Under the pieces are notes generated by a model. It was not told the origin of the DNA and did no database searches. It saw only the letters and a list, made by a program, of their open reading frames with translations. A DNA stretch of 11,273 nt from Flavobacterium sp. (GTDB lineage Bacteria > Bacteroidota > Bacteroidia > Flavobacteriales > Flavobacteriaceae): positions 1-11,273 of the forward strand of contig JALRGZ010000333.1 in assembly GCA_023253295.1 (NCBI GenBank), in the 5' to 3' direction. Below are positions 1 through 5,779 of the stretch, piece after piece. Position 1 is the first letter of the stretch. The number at the start of each line of letters is the position of its first letter. The position numbers and the translations under genes were made by a program.

Positions 1-14
1 TTTTTATAACAAAT

Positions 15-134
15 ATTTAACAACAAGAATGTTTGATTTGAAAATTAGATAAGCTTGAGATGAATATTTTTTTCATCAGTATGAAATACAAATGTTTTGA
101 AAAAAGGAAGAACCAATAATAAATCAATAACTAA
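15..134 (+). pseudogene. Possible decayed 3' end of a second fecR gene
   Basis: No frame is open through this stretch, but it resembles the last ~105 bases of the intact fecR (about 6817-6922) when small indels are allowed. Shared landmarks come in the same order. TTTAACA at 16-22 followed by AGAATGT matches TTTAACAGAAATGT at 6818-6831. CTTGAG at 54-59 matches CTTGAG in fecR. An A/G-rich run at 99-125 matches the codons for the KKEGKQITI tail. The stop-codon context AACTAACTAAAAA at 129-141 matches 6917-6929. Frame 1 reads FNNKNV then a stop, against FNRNV in FecR residues 347-351. In-frame stops in every frame argue that it is dead. Much of the sequence is A/T, so chance similarity is possible. 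The join to the conserved leader just downstream is the stronger argument. The rest of the gene, if any, lies left of the window. Confidence 0.4.
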
Positions 135-265
135 CTAAAAACGATAAAGTATGAGAGGAAGTATTTTTTAAGAAGACCGATATAAAAAAAATCGGAAAAT
201 CGTACCAGTTTTACCGGTTTAGTATGGTCTTTTAATTGACGTATCGAATTAAATCATTTAAAAAA
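129..265 (+). repeat. Leader repeat, copy 1 (upstream of the pectinesterase operon)
   Basis: This segment is a diverged copy of the fecR-susC intergenic region at 6917-7063. Shared blocks in order are: AACTAACTAAAAA; ATGAG; a run of eight A followed by TCGGAAAAT (182-200); GTACCAGT (202-209); TTTAGTA (218-224); and GACGTATCGAATTA plus ATCATTTAAAAA (238-264). The copies differ by small indels and substitutions, so the duplication is not recent. In this copy the element ends 135 bp before the pectinesterase ATG rather than 13 bp before a susC ATG. It also contains a tiny reading frame, ATG at 151 to TAA at 169, of six codons. I see no transposase or terminal inverted repeats that would explain the duplication. 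Confidence 0.8.
171..233 (+). promoter_or_regulatory. Leader RNA hairpin, copy 1
   Basis: An inner stem pairs 189-199 with 209-220: AAATCGG with CCGGTTT, then AAAA with TTTT, with a bulged A at 213 and the loop TCGTACCAG. One pair (T192 with G217) is a wobble valid only in + strand RNA. In copy 2 the same position is a U-A pair. An outer stem can form between 171-179 and 225-233, with AAGACC against GGTCTT at its core. No long U tract follows, so a simple terminator is unlikely. A structured 5' UTR or RNA-processing site is inferred; I do not recognise a named RNA family. Confidence 0.55.
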
Positions 266-310
266 ACAATAACATATTAGAAAACTAATTCAATAAAAGA
301 GGAGCTGTTT

Positions 311-346
311 ATGTGTTGCTTTATTCTGAATTTATTATTCAAATAG
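311..346 (+). CDS. Candidate leader mini-ORF upstream of the pectinesterase gene
   Basis: An 11-codon frame reads MCCFILNLLFK and stops at TAG 344-346. It is preceded by AGAGGAG at 298-304, six bases before the ATG, which is a better Shine-Dalgarno sequence than any real gene in the window has. The peptide has two adjacent cysteines and is hydrophobic. It lies between leader copy 1 and the pectinesterase start at 400, so it could act as a translated upstream ORF. There is no homology or codon evidence, and it could be chance in AT-rich DNA. The surrounding 266-399 region shows no other gene. An open stretch without a start (289-375) was considered as a susC remnant and not accepted. Confidence 0.2.
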   Translation: MCCFILNLLFK

Positions 347-382
347 TATTTGTTTTTTATTTAAAAATTAAAAAATAGTATT
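341..382. repeat. Short 10-bp direct repeat before the pectinesterase start
   Basis: AAATAGTATT occurs at 341-350 and again at 373-382, with starts 32 bp apart, about three helical turns. The second copy ends 17 bp before the ATG at 400. A paired protein-binding site is conceivable, but 10-bp matches are not rare in DNA this rich in A and T. Confidence 0.3.
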
Positions 383-399
383 AATTTAAAGTATATTTT

Positions 400-3300
400 A
401 TGAACAAAAAAATACTCCTATTGTTTGTTTTTTTTGTCTTTTGTATGTCTTCGACATTTGGACAAATGACAGCTACGACTACCTACGATTTTAGAGATGG
501 AGCTATTATTGCAGCTGGGAAAAGTACTGATAATGTTGTTTCATTGTCAGGAACTTATAGTTTGCACGGAGCAACCTATGGTCTTAATATGAAAGCTGGA
601 GGGCAAATTGATATTGTGGTAGCGGGAAGTTGTACGATTAAATTTTTAGGTTCAGCATATTCATCGCTTCAAATGAATGGCTCTGCCGATACAACCGGAG
701 ATTTAGGAACTATTCCAACTAAAGTGACTACTGATAGAGTAGATACTTTTGAATTTGTGTATAAGGGAGCAGCTACAATTTTGCATTTTAAACTTGTAAC
801 ACCAGGTTCGGATTTGTATTTGCCCAGTTTGCAAGTGATTCCTACAGCAACTAAATATGATTTTAGAGATGGAACCATAATCAGTGCAGGGAAAAGTACA
901 GATGATGTCGTTTCTTTATCAGGTACTTATGGATTACATGGTTCAACATATGGATTGAATATGAAAGTGGGAGGCATGATTAATGTTGTCGTAGGAGGTA
1001 GTTGTACAGTTCGTTTTTTAGGTTCAGCTTACTCTTCTTTACAAATGCAGGGAACAGCATCTGTGACTGCTGATTTAGGGATTAAAGCGACTAAGGTAAC
1101 TACGGATCGAGTGGATACGTTCGAGTTTGCTTATGTTGGTGGTCCAAAAACATTGCATTTTGAATTGATTGCTCCGGGATCTGACCTGTATTTGCCAATA
1201 ATGGAAATAATACCTAATGATGCTTATGTTCCAAAAATAGATGTTTGGGATTTTGGTGCTCAACAATTAGACGCTGCCTTATACAATAATAACTTAGATG
1301 TTGCGGCAATTAATGCTTGGTATCCTAGTTCGTATGTTGTTGGTTCTGCTAGTACTAGCAATGTAATGCCTGCTTCATTTACAGCAGGTGATTTAGGTTG
1401 GGTAGGAGGTACTAATGACCGATTAAGAACTAGTAACACATCACTGACTAGATACGATAGCAACGTTGGTTCAGGTGCAGCTGCGGGTTATACAGGAAGA
1501 ATTTATGTAAACGGTTCTGCTCAGGCAGTGCGTTATTTGAGTTTTAATCTTCAGGAAGATGATGAGTTAACAGTGGTTGCTAATACAGATGCCTCTGGTA
1601 GGTTGAATTTTGTATATCTTTCTGATGCTGCAGTGCAATCTGATTTAGTGAATACAACTACCACAACAACTGAATATAAATTTGTTGCAAAAAAGGCTGG
1701 AGTTTATAAAATATATGATCAGGTAAATAAACCTAGTTATTATAGAGTTTATAGAAAACCAGCGACTTATGTAGCTGTGTCAGGTTTGGTAGATTTAACC
1801 AATGCTTCTGATATTCCATCCGGATATACCATTGATTTTACTAACGAAGCGGGGAAAAAATGGAGTTTTTCGGTGGCAGACGGAAAATACAATGCAATTT
1901 TACCAGCCGGATATACTTATGCTTTAAGCGTAGGTAATGCTAATGGCTATTTGATAACTAACGGGGATAGTTTTGAAGTTACTAAGGATACTAAAAAGCA
2001 TGATATAGTTATTGCTAAAGTGACACTTTATACCATAACGGGAAATGTAACGGGTTTAGGAACGGATATCAATAATCTTACTTTAAAATATACTTCAGAT
2101 CCTGCTTTGAATAAAAGTTATGTGCCAATTCCGGTAATTAATAAAAGCACTGCTCAGTACACGGTAAAACTAGAAGAAGGAGTGCAGTATACTATTTCAG
2201 GTGTAGGAGTAAATGAATATGAAATTTTGGCTAATACTATTACGGCTGATGCAAATGCTACCGCTGATGTTGCATTTACATTGAAACCTAAATATGGTGT
2301 TACTATTACAGCTCCTACCCTCGATGCAACACAATTATCAAAGTTGGGAGTTAAATTTACGAATATTAATGAGTCAGGGATAAATTATACGTTTACAGAT
2401 ATTTCTACAATTAACTTGCGTAATGGAACTTACTCAATAAGCGAAATTGGTCTTGATGATTATCCTGTAGAGTTAGGATTGACGTCTAATTTAGTGGTTT
2501 CTAATGCAGCAGTTTCTAAAGAACTTTTATTTAAAACTGTAACTGACTGGTCTTTTGATGATAAAATAATTTCTAATGGGTCAACAAGTTATAAAGGAAT
2601 GTTTTTTACAGGAGCTGTGGCAAATGAAATTGCCAAAGGTCATCTAAATGCTGCGGCGGGATCAACTATAAAAGTGCCTGTGTCGCCAAATCAAAAAGTG
2701 ACTGTTACTTATTATTATGCAGCTAATTTTGCTATTGAAGGAGGAACTCCGGTTGTGACTAACAGCGGTAGTACAGGGCTTTTAGAAAAAGTAGATTATG
2801 TGTATACCGGAACTACTGCAGGTTTTGTTACTATAAATGTAAATGCAACAACCTATTTTACAGATATTACAGTAGATAATATTGTATCATATGTACCAGT
2901 AATTACTGTGGGTACTGATAAAGATTATCAGACTATCAATGAAGCTTTAAAAGCGATTTCAAGAATGGTGCGTACTTCAGATCAAAGAGTTACAGTGGTA
3001 ATTGATCCCGGTAACTATGAAGAAATGATTGTTGTAAGTAGTCCTAATGTTACTTTTAAGAATGCATCTTCTTTGCCTAGTATTGCGCTTAAAAACAAAG
3101 GGGTTGATATTGATGCCAATGCCGTTCGAATTACATCTTATTACGGATACGGTTATAGTTATTATAGTCAGGGTAATGATACTAAATGGAATGCAGATGT
3201 CTTGGCTGTAAATAAAGCAAATAATAGTTATACTTTTGAAAATGTGAGTGGTACTACGAATGGTTCTTATTGGAATGCAACTGCTGTAATCGCTGCTAAT

Positions 3301-4839
3301 GGTTTTGAGGCCGAGAATATCATTTTCGAAAATTCATTTAATCAATACATTTCTAAGAAAGAATCTCAGGATAAAGTGGTGATGTGGACTGTAGGAAATA
3401 AAGGTTTGCGTCCTACTGATTATGGAAATACAGCAGTTCAAAACAGAAGTTTTGTAGAAAGAGCTGCCGCGATTGCAATTCCTAATGGAGTGGATAAAAC
3501 CGTTCTTAAAAATTGTAGAGTAGTTGGTCGTCAGGATTCATTCTATGGGGGTGTTGGTTCCAGAGTTGTGATATACAAAGGAGCTATGATGGGGGCTGTA
3601 GATTACATTTTTGGGGGTATGATTGCTACTTTTTATAAAACTGATTTTGTAATGAATGTAAGTGATGTGGCAGGAGATGCTTCCTATTTAACGGCTCCTC
3701 AACAAAGTAGCGGTCGTGGTTATTTATTATATGAATGTAGGGTTACTTCGGCAGAGCCAGGAGTAGAAACAGCTTCTGCTTATAGAGCTAAACCAGGATA
3801 TTTTGGTCGTCCTTGGGCGGCTAATACAAGTGAAGTGGTAGTTTATAAAGCTACAATTGAAACCTCAAATTATCCGGGTTCAGAAGGTATGTCATTGATT
3901 TCACCGGAAGGATGGAGTAATTCATTGAGTGGAACTTCAAATAATTTATATGAATTTGGTACTATTGAAGATTCAGAGGTTGACAATTCAGGGAATCGTG
4001 TAAGCTGGTCTAAAGTGATAACAACTCCGGTTTTAGCAGACGGATCGGATATTAAACCTTTTACTTTTACAAAAGGCAATGATGATTGGGATCCCATTCC
4101 GGTTTTAGAAACCATTACTAGTTTACCTAAAGATAATTTTTCTGTAAAAGTAAGTAGTGCCACTTGTAATGGCTTGCAAAATGGGGCTATTATGGTCGCT
4201 TCTAAAGAGCAAACTCTTAATTATACCGTTACAATTAATTCTGCTAATGTGACTTTGGATGCTACTTCCGGGTATTCACAAACAATAGAGAATTTAGCCG
4301 CGGGTACATATAATGTGTGTTTCTCAACACCAAGTATTCCTGGGTATTCTCAATGTTTTGAAATTAATGTTGTAGAGCCAGAGAAGATTGTTGTGAGTTC
4401 GTTTGTATCGAAAAATTCAAATACAATTAAGCTTGCTTTAAAAGGAGCTTCTACTTATAAAGTATCTGTTAATGGCGTAGATGAACAGGTGACAGCTTCA
4501 GAGTATAGTGCTAAGTTGCAATCAGGGATTAATACCATTGCGGTAAGTACTGATTTAGAATGTCAAGGTGTTTATAATGAGACTGTTTTTCTTTCAGAAG
4601 ATATTCAGTATTTCCCAAATCCCACAACGGGGCCGGTTCAAGTGTATTTAGCGGGGAATGATTCTGAAGTTAAAGTTGGAATTTTTGATATCGTTGGAAA
4701 TAAATTATCTGATGCGGTACAATCTGTTGCAAGCAATCGAAATGTTGTAATTGAATTGTCATCTTATTTGGATGGTGTTTATATGGTACAATTAGAGGGA
4801 AAAACTATTAGCAAAACGATTAAAATTGTAAAGAAATGA
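400..4839 (+). CDS. Secreted multidomain pectinesterase (CE8) with T9SS sorting domain
   Basis: This enzyme is predicted to hydrolyse methyl esters of homogalacturonan outside the cell. Its 1479 residues are far more than the ~300-400 of a bare catalytic domain. Order: signal peptide 1-21 (hydrophobic core, ends TFGQ); two tandem beta-rich modules 29-152 and 153-276; a WDFG-type module from W283 to about 450; three carboxypeptidase-regulatory or Ig-like domains about 457-708; another W717 module to 830; a CE8 pectinesterase domain about 834-1245; a cysteine-containing Ig-like module 1246-1335; and a C-terminal sorting domain starting FPNPTTG at 1405. Catalytic signatures are GNYEE (871-875), QDSFY (D1046, general acid), DYIFG (D1068, nucleophile) and GRPW (R1137, W1139). 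The family's oxyanion-hole glutamine (QAVAL motif) aligns with A1023. Modules around the catalytic domain probably bind polysaccharide. It is translationally coupled to the next gene. Confidence 0.93.
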   Translation: MNKKILLLFVFFVFCMSSTFGQMTATTTYDFRDGAIIAAGKSTDNVVSLSGTYSLHGATYGLNMKAGGQIDIVVAGSCTIKFLGSAYSSLQMNGSADTTGDLGTIPTKVTTDRVDTFEFVYKGAATILHFKLVTPGSDLYLPSLQVIPTATKYDFRDGTIISAGKSTDDVVSLSGTYGLHGSTYGLNMKVGGMINVVVGGSCTVRFLGSAYSSLQMQGTASVTADLGIKATKVTTDRVDTFEFAYVGGPKTLHFELIAPGSDLYLPIMEIIPNDAYVPKIDVWDFGAQQLDAALYNNNLDVAAINAWYPSSYVVGSASTSNVMPASFTAGDLGWVGGTNDRLRTSNTSLTRYDSNVGSGAAAGYTGRIYVNGSAQAVRYLSFNLQEDDELTVVANTDASGRLNFVYLSDAAVQSDLVNTTTTTTEYKFVAKKAGVYKIYDQVNKPSYYRVYRKPATYVAVSGLVDLTNASDIPSGYTIDFTNEAGKKWSFSVADGKYNAILPAGYTYALSVGNANGYLITNGDSFEVTKDTKKHDIVIAKVTLYTITGNVTGLGTDINNLTLKYTSDPALNKSYVPIPVINKSTAQYTVKLEEGVQYTISGVGVNEYEILANTITADANATADVAFTLKPKYGVTITAPTLDATQLSKLGVKFTNINESGINYTFTDISTINLRNGTYSISEIGLDDYPVELGLTSNLVVSNAAVSKELLFKTVTDWSFDDKIISNGSTSYKGMFFTGAVANEIAKGHLNAAAGSTIKVPVSPNQKVTVTYYYAANFAIEGGTPVVTNSGSTGLLEKVDYVYTGTTAGFVTINVNATTYFTDITVDNIVSYVPVITVGTDKDYQTINEALKAISRMVRTSDQRVTVVIDPGNYEEMIVVSSPNVTFKNASSLPSIALKNKGVDIDANAVRITSYYGYGYSYYSQGNDTKWNADVLAVNKANNSYTFENVSGTTNGSYWNATAVIAANGFEAENIIFENSFNQYISKKESQDKVVMWTVGNKGLRPTDYGNTAVQNRSFVERAAAIAIPNGVDKTVLKNCRVVGRQDSFYGGVGSRVVIYKGAMMGAVDYIFGGMIATFYKTDFVMNVSDVAGDASYLTAPQQSSGRGYLLYECRVTSAEPGVETASAYRAKPGYFGRPWAANTSEVVVYKATIETSNYPGSEGMSLISPEGWSNSLSGTSNNLYEFGTIEDSEVDNSGNRVSWSKVITTPVLADGSDIKPFTFTKGNDDWDPIPVLETITSLPKDNFSVKVSSATCNGLQNGAIMVASKEQTLNYTVTINSANVTLDATSGYSQTIENLAAGTYNVCFSTPSIPGYSQCFEINVVEPEKIVVSSFVSKNSNTIKLALKGASTYKVSVNGVDEQVTASEYSAKLQSGINTIAVSTDLECQGVYNETVFLSEDIQYFPNPTTGPVQVYLAGNDSEVKVGIFDIVGNKLSDAVQSVASNRNVVIELSSYLDGVYMVQLEGKTISKTIKIVKK
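484..1219 (+). repeat. Tandem coding repeat, two 372-bp units in the pectinesterase gene
   Basis: Residues 29-152 and 153-276 are two copies of a 124-residue module, both starting YDFRDG and sharing GKSTD, VVSLSGTY, FLGSAYSSLQM, TDRVDTFEF and PGSDLYLP. By hand count they are about 70% identical in protein. The DNA has diverged clearly at synonymous sites, so the duplication is old. The two later modules starting WDFG (283) and WSFD (717) look like more distant relatives. The units are probably beta-sandwich carbohydrate-binding modules; that role is inferred. Confidence 0.85.
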
Positions 4840-5540
4840 GAAAATCATTAATATATTTTGTGCTTTCATTAGTGATTCTAAATACTGCTTGCAGTGAAGA
4901 TGATAATGAAAAAAAAGCTCCTGTTGTGGGAGAACTTAGTTTAGCAAGTCCTTTGGATAGTTCTACATGTGAGGGTGTTTCTACATCGAGCACGAAATGT
5001 GAAGTAACTTTAAATTGGGAGCCTACAAGTGAAAATGAAACTTATGTGTTAACGGTTACTAATCTAAATACCAATAAAGTAGTTCTTATTCAAAACGATA
5101 TCAAGGAAACAACTTACAAACTTGTTTTGGATAAACAGGAACCTTTTTCTTGGACGGTATCTTCTAGGGATAATGTGACTAAAGAAATTAGTAATAAAAG
5201 TCCAATTTGGAAATTTTATGCTTCTGCTGGTGTAAGTGTTGCTAATTATGCTCCTTTTCCAGCTGATTTAATAACTCCTATTCAGGACAAAGTAGTCACT
5301 GCTGTTGATGGAAAGATACTTTTAAAATGGTCTGGTTCAGATACTGATGGAGATAATTTGAAGTATACCGTATATATTGATAAAGTGGATGGCAAGCAAA
5401 CTCCTTTGACCGAATTGACAAATATTTCAACAACTCAGGCAAGTGTTAGTGTTGCTAGTGGGGTGTATTATTGGCGTGTAAAATCCTCGGATGCTAATAG
5501 TAGCTCTTTTTCGCAAGTAGTGAGTTTTACTGTTAATTAA
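4836..5540 (+). CDS. Surface lipoprotein with two fibronectin-III/Ig-like domains
   Basis: The 234-residue product starts with a lipoprotein signal peptide. A hydrophobic stretch at 5-15 leads to LNTAC with the acylated cysteine at C19; asparagine at -3 is a slightly unusual lipobox. The following SEDDNE fits the acidic lipoprotein export signal that sends Bacteroidota lipoproteins to the cell surface. Two beta-sandwich domains follow, about 30-127 and 134-234. Each has the WxxxSxxE or WSGSDTDGDNLxYxVYID pattern and a late WTVSSRD or YYWRVKSSD strand typical of fibronectin-III folds. No catalytic motif is visible. Its ATG overlaps the pectinesterase stop (ATGA), so the two are co-translated. 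It may be a substrate-binding protein or cell-surface partner of the esterase; that role is inferred from context only. A hairpin terminator follows 28 bp after the stop. Confidence 0.85.
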   Translation: MRKSLIYFVLSLVILNTACSEDDNEKKAPVVGELSLASPLDSSTCEGVSTSSTKCEVTLNWEPTSENETYVLTVTNLNTNKVVLIQNDIKETTYKLVLDKQEPFSWTVSSRDNVTKEISNKSPIWKFYASAGVSVANYAPFPADLITPIQDKVVTAVDGKILLKWSGSDTDGDNLKYTVYIDKVDGKQTPLTELTNISTTQASVSVASGVYYWRVKSSDANSSSFSQVVSFTVN

Positions 5541-5568
5541 TGAAGTAGATAGTTAGATTATGGATTGG

Positions 5569-5597
5569 AAAAGCCTGAATTTATTCAGGCTTTTTTT
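5569..5597 (+). terminator. Rho-independent terminator of the pectinesterase-lipoprotein operon
   Basis: A perfect 12-bp inverted repeat (AAAAGCCTGAAT at 5569-5580 against ATTCAGGCTTTT at 5583-5594) forms a hairpin followed by a run of seven T (5591-5597). The central GCCTGAA stem is GC-rich for this DNA. It starts 28 bp after the lipoprotein stop codon and separates this operon from fecR. Confidence 0.9.
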
Positions 5598-5672
5598 GTC
5601 TTAAATTTTTTTGTCAAAATCAATAAATTTTGTGCTCTTGGTAAAGTCTTGATAATCACTAAATATAAAATA

Positions 5673-5749
5673 AAAAGGCTGCTTTTTTTTGATATGTGTA
5701 AAAAAAATAAAAATTTTTAATAATGTTGTCACCCTAAAAGCAGTTTTTT
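5673..5749 (+). promoter_or_regulatory. Long potential hairpin in the fecR leader
   Basis: Bases 5673-5686 (AAAAGGCTGCTTTT) can pair over 14 positions with 5736-5749 (AAAAGCAGTTTTTT). The core is CTGC with GCAG, and two G-U wobbles are valid only for + strand RNA. The loop is 49 bases of very AT-rich sequence. The stem ends 30 bp before the fecR ATG and could influence its expression. The rest of the 239-bp gap between the lipoprotein and fecR (5541-5779) shows only the terminator. I could not find a convincing flavobacterial promoter (TTG then TANNTTTG) in it. Confidence 0.35.
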
Positions 5750-5779
5750 ATAACATTAATTTAACATACAAATATAAAT

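Noticed and set aside
2..52. Open frame running in from the left edge (16 codons, ends TAA at 50-52)
   Set aside because: It is too short to judge, and it competes with the fecR-remnant reading of the same bases in another frame.
31..57. TTTG then TAAGCTTG as a promoter at the left edge
   Set aside because: The spacer is about 14 bp, shorter than the usual range, and the -7 element has a mismatch.
60..119. 19-codon frame starting ATG at 60
   Set aside because: It has no ribosome site or recognisable product and overlaps the stretch that aligns with the fecR 3' end.
189..220. Leader hairpin read as a rho-independent terminator
   Set aside because: The stem is followed by TTTAGTATGG rather than a U tract, and in copy 2 the downstream gene is susC, which should be transcribed with fecR or from this region.
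289..375. Open stretch beginning FNKRGAVY considered as a relic of a susC N-terminus
   Set aside because: It has no start codon and only a two- to three-residue resemblance to the SusC N-terminal extension, not enough to call homology.
669..4163. Several minus-strand open frames of 63-97 codons inside the pectinesterase gene
   Set aside because: They lie fully inside a well-supported + strand gene and have low-complexity products without recognisable domains or plausible starts.
5596..5630. Possible flavobacterial promoter (TTG, then TAAATTTTG) before fecR
   Set aside because: The spacing and the TANNTTTG element do not match: there are three bases instead of two inside the -7 element and the spacer is about 25 bp.
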